A stretch of 64,000 bases of DNA, taken from Monarcha castaneiventris obscurior (Eukaryota; Chordata; Aves; Passeriformes; Monarchidae). The notes under the pieces are model-generated. The model was not told the origin of the DNA, did no database searches, and saw only the letters and a program-made list of their open reading frames with translations. A program made the position numbers and the translations under genes. Every line of letters starts with the position of its first letter. The stretch's first letter is position 1. The stretch covers positions 4,030,001 through 4,094,000 of the forward strand of contig JAMPIT010000174.1 in the NCBI GenBank assembly GCA_026261815.1, written 5' to 3'. Positions 12,131 through 23,853 of the stretch are shown here, piece after piece.

Positions 12131-15100
12131 AAATTATAAAATAAGCAAAACTATTTCCATTCTCTCATATCTGGAAAAAAAAAACAAAATCAAGAAAATA
12201 AAAATATAAAAACAATTACATTAAAATAAATGTTCAGCTAACATTTTCTTTACATCTAAATACTGAAATGAAGATTCCTGCCCCAGCGGTCACACTGTAG
12301 ATTCTACATCAAAGTGAAATTTTTTTATCTTTAACTAAAGTCTGAATCCTGTAAGCTATTGTTAGAAGTACATACATGTTTGTGTGTAGATGCAAACACA
12401 CAGATCACACTGCCCATCAGGTACATAATCACAAAGTTTTCACAGCACTGTCAGTGATCAGCACTAGCTCAAGATGAAAAAATGGTAGCCACATACAGTT
12501 TACAAGAATTCACATCTGGTTCCCATGCTGGGACTGCAGTATGAGGACAGTCTGTTGACATGAAGATTTTGGGATAACCCAAATTCTCTGTCAGAGGAAG
12601 TGAAGCAGCAGGTTGTGCAAGCAACACTGCAGTCCACTCCAGCATCGACCTGGACACCTAACCCAGTCCTACTCCACAGCATAGCAGAAATCAGGAGCAT
12701 TTTAATAGCCCACTTGAGGGCTGCTTTCAGAGTAAACCTTCAAAGAAACCCCACAGCACTCAGTTATGAATCTTGCCCACATGGAGGTGCTGGAAATGTG
12801 GCTCATGCAACCACAAAGGCTAGCCAGCCTAATCCGTCCTCCAGCTGAGCTGCTTGACATCAAACATTGGTCTGAAGCTCGGGGAGATCCCTCGTCACCT
12901 CTGTCAATACATGCTGACCCATAGCAATGGCCTGAGCTCAGGAGATCTAAAAATGCTCTACATTTGTAGATCGCAAATGATCTAAAAATTGGCAGAACAT
13001 TTTCTTTAATAATGAAAAGATATTTCACTGGATGTACACAGCGTTTGCTTTCCAACATGCAAAAATCAGAAATACATTGTAGAAAATGGGCAGGAAAAAC
13101 CACCATGATTGTGAAATGGGATTGTATTAATACTACCACAGGAGTACTAATGTTTTGCTATTTCTAAATCCATTCATAGTTGTTCAGTTTTACCAGAGCA
13201 TTGAAATGCTTAAAACTGTTTTCATGCTCTGTGTACTATATCCTTTCCAGGCATATCTATAAAGTTCTCCTTAAAATGTGCTTATACACCTAGAAAAGAA
13301 GCCACCTATTTTTCATTTTGCTTTATTCAAGTATCCTGAAAATTCATTGAAAACATTGCAATACAGTTCTCATGCTGTACTGGCTGCAGACCCATTAGAA
13401 ATAGGAAATTGAGTCAAGAAAGCATGCAGGTAATACACAGTGTTTTCTAAATACAGAGATCAGGCCAAAAGCCAGCACAGTGTAAAATGGGAAAGCATCC
13501 AAAAGAGAGCTTTATGCTGTTCTCAGGCATAAATATTTATCAACCAGTGCAAGAGAATGTCACATTCCTCCTCAAGCAAAGAATTTGCTCAGAAAGCATT
13601 CCAGAAGAGACAGAAGGGAGAGAGAATGAAGAAAGAAAATAAAAAACCATAAAAAAGTGTTGCCTTTATGATGTCAAGCTGGGTTATAGCATAGAGCCCC
13701 AAATAAGAAGCTGAACTAATCACTGTTACTTTTGTTGTGAAGGAGAAAGAAGCCTTTTCCAGAACACCAGCCATCTCCATGACTGGCCAACACTGAGTGC
13801 AGCAGAACCAAAATGGCAAATGATCATTATGCCATGTGAAAGCTGGAGATAATTTAGAAGTTGATGCACGTGCTAAATGAAGAAAAGCAGGCTGCGAGTA
13901 TGCACCACACTCATCTCATTAAAGCATTATTCACCTTTTCTAGCTTACATTTACTTTCTTCCCAGAGAAACACAATCAGCTTAGTTTCCTAATGAGTATA
14001 ATAGACAATCATGTAAAGTAGACAATCACTTGGTAAAAATGTAGTGGAGAACTGGAGGCAGTCTATTAGATGTAAACTTGCTTAATTCTTTAATTATGTG
14101 TCTTTGATCAAAAGCAGCTCACTTGGAAAGAATTTTTAAAAAGCAGAGTAATGAGCACTCACCTTTCATGTACACTATCGACTGTTAGGCCAACCTGATA
14201 TAACTGTGGTTTCACTGCTTGTATGTCAAGGACACCACTAAAATTGAGATAATAAATGTTACTTACAGTTATTAAAGCTTTTGGAGACACAGACCTGTAA
14301 GAGCTGCTCTGCACTTTTAGCTTTTCTTTCCATCTTTGTCAAGTATCTCAGAGAATTTTTAAAAGAGCTAATTGAGGCCATTTGTCTTTATTTTTTTTCT
14401 TCTTTGTCCTCATCCCCTTTCTTTTCCTCATTAACCTCAAAATCTCTGTTGAAGATCTCTTTCCTATTACTTTCAACACCTTATACTGTTCCTTGGACTT
14501 CATCTTCTGACAACCCTTAATCAAGACACAATCTCTTCAAGACTCTTCTACCTGCTACCTATTTATCACATATGGCTATTTCCTTCTCATCTCCTTCCTA
14601 CCTGGTCCCTCAAATAATTTTCTCTATTCAGGTCTGGTGCCATTTTTTAAAGGCACAAAAGAGTTGCAAACCAACTTAATGTCATATGCTATTTAGTTTT
14701 TACAATCATGGTAAATTATCGGCCTGAAGGTGGTGTGACAACAGGAAAAGTTTCAGAAACTGCTGCTCCAACCTTTTGCCTATAAGTATAAATAAGTTTC
14801 TGTCATCTTTGACTGGCCAAGGCTCCTGCACACATCATCAGAGACTGGCAATGAAATCAATGGCAGCATAACAAGAACAAAGAATTGACCATCAAAGGGT
14901 TTGGAGCCCAGTCCAAAACATGTCATGATAAGTAGGGTCTAGAATGGAGTAAAACCCTCCTTTCAAGGCAGCAAAACCGTAAGTTACCTGTATATTTTTA
15001 ATATAGACTTTCACCTATTTATCAACATATCTTAGGTAAATTTCCACAAAAAAAACTCATCATGAGAGAGCAAACACACTACATGTTCATTACTGTTTCC

Positions 15101-18009
15101 TCTGTATAGTGATATATTAGCAAATTTATGACTGATATGGAAGTCAAAGCTAATTCATGCTACCTACTTCAATCTAACTTTATTGGAAGAAAAAATTAAT
15201 CTAAAAGATGGAAATTAGGCAGAAACTAAAACAGAAGGATGCATAGAAATGGTCTGTGCAGCATTCCTGCAGCTTACTGGACATCAGGAAAAGCAACTGA
15301 TGCTATTCCTCTCCCGCAAGTGGATTTTATACACAGAAACCTCTAAGCGTATTAAGCACAGCAGTTTGAATTTCTTTTAATTGATTACATGAATCAATTG
15401 TTAATCTAATTTTTCCTTTGTATAATTGAAAATAAAAACCAATTTTTGCTGTATTCAGTTACAAACAAGGTGTAACCAAATGCTCCTCCTTTTCTGTCGG
15501 AAAAAAGAACCTACACATTGAACAGAAAGAGCCTGATTTGTCTTCTCAATGCAGATACAGTTTGTGCAGATTACTGTTTCATAAAAATAAAAAATAAATG
15601 CTTAACAGCATTGTAGGAGGGCTTACCAAACCCCAAAATGTCAAAAGAAGGAAAAAAATAGAAGATAAACACAATTCTGAAAGCTCGTTTTAATTCCATG
15701 TGTGCACTTACTGAAACTACACTACATAATCTATTCTGGCTCCCATAAATAAGAGTTTATATTCTTATATTGTTTCTATTTGCAGTTTCTTCTCTATGTC
15801 AAACATAATTGCCTAATCCTCTGAAATCCTTGTTAGGACACACGCAAATCAATATCGTGTTTTGCCACACACTGCCTTAAAGTTTCCTTTTCTGGTAAAT
15901 ATATATATATAATTACTAGATCATCAAGATTTAGTTGGATTTTTAAATCAAGGAAAATTTTCTTCATTTTTATGAAATGCTGTTCTTTTTTAAAAACACA
16001 TTCTCGGACAGTCTTCAGCAACATTTCCAAGACATTAGTGGTTTCTGACATTGATGACAGTACATCCTATAATTTACACTAATGCTAAATTTCAGAAAAA
16101 TATTTTTTTTATAAAATACAGGAATGTTTCAACTATTCTAATTCAAATTCCATTTGCCTCTCAGAATCATAAATTACATAATTAAAAATCAGCCCAAGTG
16201 CAAATACTGATATTATGTTAAAGAATAAGATTGACAAGAGTAAGAATTGCTATTATGACATGAACTAAGCAAATGTTTCAACACAAATTAAAAAAAAAAT
16301 TCTTATTACTGAAAATTGATGGTATTCAGAAAGTAAAACTTCCATTTAATATAATTTCTAATTGCCTCTAACCAGAAACTCTAGGAAATCCTGCATCTTT
16401 CTGTCTTAAAGTCATAAATTTAGTACAGCTTTCCTGCCCCGTAAATGTATAGTCTCTCATTTCTTCTCCTGACTAAGCCAAGTTTCATCAATTGACATCT
16501 ATCTGTAGCAAAGTGAACCAAATAGCTTTGACTAACTGAACAAGCACATTCCATTGCAGCTTGTCCTGTTCTGACATACCTGTGGTGATCCAATCAATGG
16601 CATATGTGAATATCTACTGCAGGCAGCAGGAAGAGCAAAAAGTTATGAATATAAAGGCCTGGGTACAGCACCAAAGCAAAGGTATATTCTGTATTTTTAA
16701 ACTTTTATTATGTTTTTTAAAATATGATGGCAAATACAGAATTTGTCTCTTGAGTCTCCATACTAAATTTCAAGGGAGGATAGCTAAGAAAAAATGGTTC
16801 TAATGGTAATCTCAGCACTTTGGATTACATAGCCCTTGAAGAATTGTTTAAGTTTAGAGTAAAATATTACACAGGAAATATCTTCTAAAGTGTTCTAAAA
16901 ATACTAATGTGAGATTGCAGAGTTAATTCTCAGAACAGAGGTAAACAACAGTGTTTCTGCATTTTCTTTGAGTCACTAACATAACCCAGAAATCTAATTT
17001 ACCAGTATCTTAGCAATTTTACAGGAGGAGTGCTACCCTATGATTTTTCTCACTTCGTGATATACTCATCTGTTGATTTCTGCACATCTTCCCGCTCATC
17101 CGCAATGTTGTTTTTGCTTCATCCTATGCATCAGAGTTAAAAAAGAAAACTTAAGAGCCTGATTTAATTCAGCCACTAGTTTCCTCCCACAAAGTTAACC
17201 TGCACATGTAGGAAAAACTTGTATCCCTTTATACATGTGTTGATGAAATGCAGTGGTTCAGAGCAGGAAGGTGATACATTCCTGCACTGACATACAGGCA
17301 CACCCGTTTCCATTGTCAAAAGATCAGCTTGGACTTAGCCTTCACTGGATGCACTATAAAGTTTTGCATACACATTCAGTCAGTGCTCTGCACTAAATCC
17401 TGCAGTGGCCTCTCTGATTTTACACATTTCACTAACTACTCTAAATGAGGAGCATGGTTAACCAAGTTTCCTTTGTAATGTGTGGAGGGAGACCCTTTTC
17501 TCCTTAGAAAGCAACTCAGCATAGGTGAGAACTTCTGTTCAGAGATTCTTTCATCTCTCCAATGATGATGACAGGTGTCTAAAGAGACTAAGATCTTGAC
17601 AATGGGGACTTCGAAAGACACCTGAAGCTAGGTGGGATCAATCTTGGCCCTAAGCACTGCTGACATATGCAAAGGGCTGCATAATGCAATGGGATGAATG
17701 GTCATCTCATGAAATTTCATACAAGTTGTCCAAAGAATCTGAAAGAGTTCACACTACAAGCGCCTTAAGTCTTCTTGTTCAAAAGAGCTGCTTGTTCAAC
17801 CTATTTATCTAAAAAGGATTCAGAAGACAGGAAGCAAGAAAGAAAGGAAAAGAGAAAGGAAGAGAGCAAGAGAGACATTCATCTATTTTACAGTATTTCA
17901 AGTCTTCCACTTACCCTCTTCTTTTTCCGTTGCCTTCTTCCTTAGCCAGTTGAGTTGATGACTTAGGATTTTAGCTTTTATATTTTTCATATCCTGTAAT
18001 GCTTTAGTG
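12131..18009. other. AT-rich unique noncoding sequence
   Basis: No gene is supported. The part at about 12500-12950 is less AT-rich and carries overlapping frames on both strands, including a 145-codon minus-strand frame (12702-13139). I found no domain, signal peptide plus mature pattern, or splice-delimited conserved block there. A purine-only stretch (GAAA/GAGA type) lies at 17823-17877. Confidence 0.6.
17823..17877 (+). repeat. Polypurine tract (GAAA/GAGA-rich)
   Basis: About 55 nearly pure A/G bases. It lies about 130 bases before the solo LTR, too far from it to be a retroviral polypurine tract, so I treat it as simple sequence. Confidence 0.7.
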
Positions 18010-18251
18010 TGTAACTAAAACTCCATATAGCCTGTTAGCTACTGTTCTCCCATCCTGGTCAGACAAAACAAATCCTCTCTAGGCCTGGACTTACTCGATT
18101 TTTTCCTTACTCTCTCTAGGACACCTTATTATCTCAGGCCTCGAAATATGTAAACGAAGCTTCTAAAAGGCTGGAACAAACTCGGGATAATGACTTCATT
18201 ACCTGAAATTGTAATTGGAGAATTAACCCAGATATGCAAATGGACCAAACT

Positions 18252-18258
18252 TATAAAA
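18252..18258 (+). promoter_or_regulatory. TATA box of the solo LTR
   Basis: TATAAAA lies about 90 bases upstream of the AATAAA signal in the same orientation, the spacing expected between the U3 promoter and the R/U5 polyadenylation signal. A transcript would start about 25-30 bases downstream, around 18280. Confidence 0.6.
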
Positions 18259-18346
18259 GTATTAAAAACTCGTGACCCATCGCCCATTTTGGGTGCAGCC
18301 TTCTCTGAAGGCTTTTGACTGCCCAAAGTGTACCTGAAGGCCCTTC

Positions 18347-18352
18347 AATAAA
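18347..18352 (+). terminator. Polyadenylation signal of the solo LTR
   Basis: AATAAA in the LTR, followed within about 25 bases by T/C-rich sequence that could act as the downstream element. Confidence 0.6.
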
Positions 18353-18551
18353 TACCCGCTTTCACCCTCTTAATTTTGTCTAGCCTCTGCTTCCAGGTAG
18401 CCCCACCAAGGCATCAAGTAAGGACAGGAATATAGATCACTAGGGAATGATAAACCTTCCCTTAATAATGAGATAAGAATATAAGAAACCATTGTTTACC
18501 TAAGCCAAGATGACAAAGAAAGAGGGTTAAGCTTCCTCTCTTTGAACAAAA

Positions 18552-18748
18552 GTCATGACCTAGTGGTCAGAATGGAAAACTAAGACTGTGGGATTTGTTC
18601 CCTTTCTTGCTCCAAACAAGCTGTCTGAACTTATTTATATTTTCTCTGTGCCACTGTTTCCATGTACGTACAATAATAACAGTTTCTCATAAGGTTACTG
18701 GAAAGTTTAATTCACTAATGTGTGTAAAGTACTGAGCAATTCTTAGAA
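18552..18748 (+). mobile_element. MIR: Ancient MIR-like SINE
   Basis: The blocks are in MIR order. A tRNA-derived head remnant (GACCTAGTGGTCAGAATGG) comes first, then a core with a degraded 'ctgtc..gaac' segment. Next is 'tctctgtgccactgtttcc', then 'ataataacagtttctcataaggtt', and a tail 'aattcactaatg', 'tgtaaagtactgagcaattc'. Each block resembles the MIR consensus elements 'tagtggttagag', 'ctctgtgcctcagtttcc', 'ataataa', 'cacagggttgttgtgagg' and 'taaagtgctttgag'. Divergence is high, as expected for an amniote-age SINE. It sits immediately 3' of the solo LTR. Confidence 0.7.
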
Positions 18749-21270
18749 TGAGACTGTGGACATGTGAAATATTATTAATCTGTCAGATATCTTCCTATAA
18801 AATGAGACCCTTTTTTCTCAGTAAAGAATAATTGGTATGGCAACAAGATTGGAAGCTTTTAAGTATAACATAAAAGCTTGCTTATAATGATGAGGTTGTC
18901 AACTGACACCACATCCCGCAGAAATTGTGGTTCAAAGACCGTAGCATGACAACAAAGAATTATTTTAGCCAGCATAGTTCACATTTATACGTATTCCTGT
19001 ACTATTATTACACACATACACAAAAAGAAAGTACAAGGGACAAGAAACAAATGGACCTCTGAGAAGTCTCTGCCAGCCTGACAGTTAAAAAGATACTGCT
19101 CCTCTGCTAGAGTTTTTGATGGATATTACAGGAATCAAACTTTGGAGTTCTTTAGCAGACATTCAAAACTATTAAAGCATGAGTTTCAAGGAACTGCACC
19201 CAGAGAGATGCACTATCAGAATTAAAGGAGAATATTAAAGAGATATTTGATACCTGTAAAAGAAGGCTAAGGTTTTATCTCATGGGAATTCTGGCAAGCA
19301 GTGTGCCTATGTGTTATAATAAGGACTGACTATGAGAAAAGCAGCATGCTGGGAATACGCAGAAAGTCGACAAAAATGATGAAGGGCAGATTTTGACAAG
19401 GACTTTTTCAGACAGCCTGAGTTTCTTATAACAGAAAGTGTGTTTGAAGAAGGCAGGTTATGGGCCTAAGAGTGGTAACAATAATGAATAAACCAGACAG
19501 GCAGAAAAGGTACCACGTATTCTTTTCACCACCTTACTTTAGACAGGAGCCATGAGAGGACCTCAGTCTGCCTCCTATCTTTCTAATCCTTATAACAGAA
19601 GCTTGGTAACACCACTTCTTCCCTAGCAGTGAATCATACTGTGTACTGAGGTTTAAGCTAGAGCAAAAATGAGTATTTAAAATTCTCTTCACCGCTTCTC
19701 TTACCTTCAAGGGGGCAAGGACCAGATGTTACCTTTAACATAGATGTAATGCCACAGAGCCTCAGCCACTGTATGGTTCTGCAGCTCCCATAGCAACTGC
19801 TATTAAGTGCAAATAATATGATTAGGAGATAAGAAAGAACTGCTTGAACGACTAAAAAAGTAACAGAAAGATTTTACTCTGACCCTGCATATCTTTACAC
19901 CAGATGTTCTAGGAAATGCAACTGAAAACACTGTTGACTACGAATAGAAAAGGAATGAAGTACATCAGATAATGCGTGGTGTAATAAATACTTCTATCTC
20001 ATATTTGTTGGGAGGTAGCAGTGTGCTAGAAAGCAGAGTGACAAGTGTGCCTCAAAAAGTATAAATCGATTGATGATAAGAGAACTGACTCAATTGCAAA
20101 CCAAGTGATTCTATCTACAACCAAAAGAAATGGAATCCCTGCATAAAATGTCCAAACTGGAATATTTTATGATTGTAGTAAAAAGGAAGAAACCGGGACA
20201 GGACAAGGAAAATAATACATGGTTGCAAAACAAAATTCAAGACTGTAATTCAGCTGAGGTCTGCTGACCCCACAAAGCAAAAAAGCCCAACTCAAACAGC
20301 TCTTGAATGACAATGAATGACTGAATTCCTGCTCCTGTATTTCAGCTAAAATCAGGATGCAACATAAACCAACAGAACAAGACTCTTAAATCTGTTTCTT
20401 ACAGTCTGCAGGTAAAAAATGTCAAAAAGCCAAAATGGCAGCAGCTACCATTTGTGAATTTTAAACAGATAATTAAAAGAAAGAAAGGCTCCTGTACACA
20501 GACACGAGATTTAAAAGGTTAATGAAGGTATAATAAAGATGGAGATCTGACTATGAATGCAATAGTGACTTGAAAAAACAAATGTGAATAATAGGCAGAA
20601 AAGAAAGCTGATTAAAATAATTTCCATTGGACTCTTGCCTTCCCACTTGCCATCTACTTTTCTGGTAATTTACTATACATAGGCATATACATAAAATATG
20701 TATGATCCCATTTGTGGGATCTCAAACTGTGACCATCTCCCCTGACCCATTCTGAATCAGTCAGGCCACAGTGAGAGCACACACATATTTATTAAAAAAA
20801 CTCTAACAAATTGTTTTTATTTCAGTCATTCTACTTTACCTTGCCAAGTGTGCATAGCAAGCTGGATGTTCATGTAGCTTTCATTAGCTATTTTAATGTT
20901 GTTAGTATTTTAAAACTATCTAAACTTATGGATGGCAGAGATTATTATGATGTTTTACTTTTCCAGCCAGGAAACTTGGGAGGTAACACGGAAGGTAAAT
21001 ACAAACTTCCTCTCTCCAACTTTCAGCTTTCTCAGGATGAATAGTTATTTGTTTCTTCATAGTAAGATTTACAAAAGGTATGATACACTGTTAGGCTTAA
21101 CACAACAGGTCTTAGAAGTAGTATCTTTGGGCAAACACCATCTTAGGCAATACTTTTTACTTTTCATAGCCCTTAAAAAAAATAAATACAACATATTTTG
21201 ACAGTATAAGGTTATCTTTCAGTTTCTCATTTTCCATAAAAGTATTTTTGTCATAATGCATGACCATGAA

Positions 21271-21304
21271 TTGAGGTATTCCATGTATTCATGGAATACC
21301 TCAA
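21271..21304. repeat. Perfect inverted repeat, 15-bp stem with 4-base loop
   Basis: Left arm TTGAGGTATTCCATG (21271-21285), loop TATT, right arm CATGGAATACCTCAA (21290-21304), with no mismatch. Pairing stops abruptly on both sides. It is too short for a microRNA precursor and lacks the bulged stem typical of one. Confidence 0.95.
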
Positions 21305-22974
21305 AAGATCAAAAAAGATTCTAAATTTTTCTCTAAGTCCCTGAAATATCATATTGGACTTAATGCCTGTAAGAAATGATTTTAAACTATTTAAACTGTG
21401 ATTTGGATTAGTTGCAAACATGTAAAATTGGGCCAGAAATTAATATATATATTAGATTGCAAAGAATTTGTTTATGGCATTACTATTTTCCCTCAGGTCA
21501 TATCTTACAAAGTGAGCTTTGAAAGAATCAAATCTCTTCTGAATCTAAGTACCACAGTGTCTTTGTGTAGACACTAATGTAACAAGTATTTATTCTGAAT
21601 TCTGTAATTCATCTGTAATTCTGTTCTTAACCAATGTAAACAACTTTATAGTTATTAAACAACTTAATAGTTGCTCAAATCCACCTTATTTCAGTCCCAG
21701 AAAAGTAAAGAGAAGTAAGGAGCTTTACAATGTATTTTTAATGACAGAATAACCAAAGCACAGGGTTTATCTGAAATATTTTCTAGCCTCAAATTCAAGT
21801 GGCACTATCTCAGGGTACCTGAAAGTGCTAAAACGTGTGTTTAATTTTATAAAGCTTTTCATCAACACAAAGAGACATAATTTAGCAAAACCTGCCTGGA
21901 ATTAATGCATTCGGCTCAGAAGCTGAAATGTGTGTGCTCACAGAAAGGTGAAGTTAAGTCTTTTATGCATAACCATCTCCTTTCCAAAAGTACTTGTTTA
22001 CTGAGTTGGACTTTAGAATAGGTTAGAAAGGACTTGTGGTACTAAAACTTTTGTCTCCTTCCCAAAGTGTCAGACTAACTAAAACCACCACCAGCAATGG
22101 CTCCTTTTCCTAACCATGCCCCTCTACCAGAGAAGAGGAAAGCAGTCATGTGGAAACTGTACAAGTGGTCCTAATCCTTTGAATTGTTTCTGTGTAGGAG
22201 GAATTTGGGATAGTGGTAGGTTAGCATATATTGCAGGAAGAGTGCAGAGCGTCCTCAATAAATTTCAGCTTTGGAAAGCATATTCTCACTGATTTCATAA
22301 TTGCTGACAGTTGTCAGTTGGCTGGGACCAAGCTACAAGATGATTGGAGTCAAGAGTAAGCAAAGCAGAGAAACTGCTTAAAAAGGGAAAAGAAAGCAGT
22401 GCTCTGGCACCAAACATGAAATGAATCAGTAAAAAAGCATGATCTTAATACTGATGATGGAAATAACAGTGGAAAAACCTGTAATGCACCACTCTGCAAT
22501 GCCCCAGTGTAGAAGAAAAGGGGCAGTTCCCAAGGCAGCACCCAAGTCAATCAAACAACATACAGAATGCATACATGATCTATACACAAACACATGGAGT
22601 CATGATGTTATGACAGACATATGTGCTGGCCTGAGATTTAGCTGAACTCAACACAAGAAATTGTTCAAGCCAGTAAAGAACAGCATGAGGAGGTGACAAA
22701 AAGGACAGAGTACTCGTGATGAGAGGAGTCCTGTGAGAGCAACCAAACTGCATGTGTACCTGAAAGGCAGAACTGGGGACCTTTGTGGAGAGAAGAGCCT
22801 CACAAAGCAATAACAAGTAATGCCATAAAATATAAGATTACCTAGGTAAGGGTATCAGAATCACCAAGTTTGGGTATGGATGTAGGACAGGAGCACCAAG
22901 GCCAGCAAGAGGGGCAGAGGGATCTAGGTCTGGCTCCGGGACAGACCACATGTGTGAAGCCAGTTCTGGATCCC

Positions 22975-23160
22975 GTTGTGTGTGTGTGTTGTCTGTGACA
23001 TTGTGTGACCACCAGCAGGGTCTTACGCTCATCAGCTGGATGAGAGAGCCCTGTGGGTGTTCATGAGGGTGGCACTTGGACACAGCTTGCTTTGGTTGGC
23101 TTTGCCTTACAGTGTGTGTGGGGGTATGTGTACGTGTTCACCTTGTGTGCCTGCACAAAC
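22975..23160 (+). repeat. GT-rich interval with TG dinucleotide runs
   Basis: A run of TG dinucleotides (22976-22990) and several further TG/GTGTG clusters up to about 23145, in sequence richer in G than its surroundings. It may be a decayed dinucleotide repeat. Open frames across it are repetitive and not credible as genes. Confidence 0.55.
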
Positions 23161-23730
23161 ACCTCTGGAATACATGATGGCCTTGCCACAAGCTGGACCT
23201 GCAAATGGGAATGGCAGTGAAAAGACTTAGAGGAGAAATCCCCTGAGCTGGAAAGTCCACTGGATTAGGGTTGCCATAAAAGAGCTTATCTTTGGAAGTC
23301 CTCTGCTCCCACGTAATAACAGGGGTCTTTACAGCTGGAGATGGAGAACCCGTGTTGAGACAATAAAACTAAAAATCAAACTGGAAGTTTAAAGGAGTTG
23401 CAAAAGTGAAATACATATGCTCTGACTAAGAAAATAAAATCCTTTCTTTCTCTCTTTCTCCTGTCCCATGTTTATGCATGTTCATATGTGTGTGCATAAA
23501 TAGGTATATAAATCAAAATACAGGCAGATAGATGTCAAAGAATCAATACATATTTGTTGAAACCCTTTTTGTTCAGCTTGAACTTTACAGGGGGACAGGA
23601 TATACTTCTTTGGGAAGGGGCAAAATCTTCATACTACAGGTGTCACTGAATAAAACATTTACTATGTGTAAAGCTTCTTTTTGGTCTTTTGAAAGATAAA
23701 AGATTATTTTGTATTTTCTGAGGTTTCATT

Positions 23731-23853
23731 TGTTGGTGGGGTTTCTTTTGGGGTTTTTTTTTGTTTTTTTGGGGTTTTTTTGGTTTTTTTTGTTTGGGTT
23801 TTTTTCTGTTTGTTTGAGAGAGGTTGTTTGTTTGTTCAGTTTATTTTTTTTTG
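23731..23853 (+). repeat. T/G low-complexity tract
   Basis: Alternating T runs (6-9) with GGGG or GG blocks, then GTTT repeats and a final T run. Four G-runs of three or more occur, but most loops are too long for a strict quadruplex rule. It resembles the reverse complement of the A/C tract at 58369-58500. Confidence 0.85.

Larger units (their letters stand above)
18010..18416 (+). mobile_element. Solo LTR of an avian endogenous retrovirus (ERVL-like)
   Basis: About 400 bases with LTR architecture. The 5' end is near a TG (TGTAAC) and a U3-like region follows. There is a TATA box (TATAAAA) at 18252-18258 and a GC-richer R region (18281-18340). The AATAAA signal is at 18347-18352, within CTTCAATAAATACCCGCTTT, a poly(A)-signal context frequent in avian ERVL-type LTRs. 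The U5 ends in GCCCCACCAAGGCATCA. No gag, pol or env sequence flanks it, so it is a solo LTR formed by recombination. I see no convincing target duplication, so both ends are uncertain by several bases. It is divergent and probably old. Confidence 0.75.

Noticed and set aside
12702..13139. 145-codon minus-strand frame
   Set aside because: Opposite-strand frames overlap it, there is no domain or persuasive codon pattern, and no splice-delimited core.
17823..17877. Purine tract as the retroviral polypurine tract of the 18-kb LTR
   Set aside because: It lies about 130 bases from the LTR start, whereas a functional tract is immediately adjacent.
21271..21304. Hairpin as a microRNA precursor
   Set aside because: The stem is only 15 bp with no lower-stem extension, too short for Drosha/Dicer substrates.
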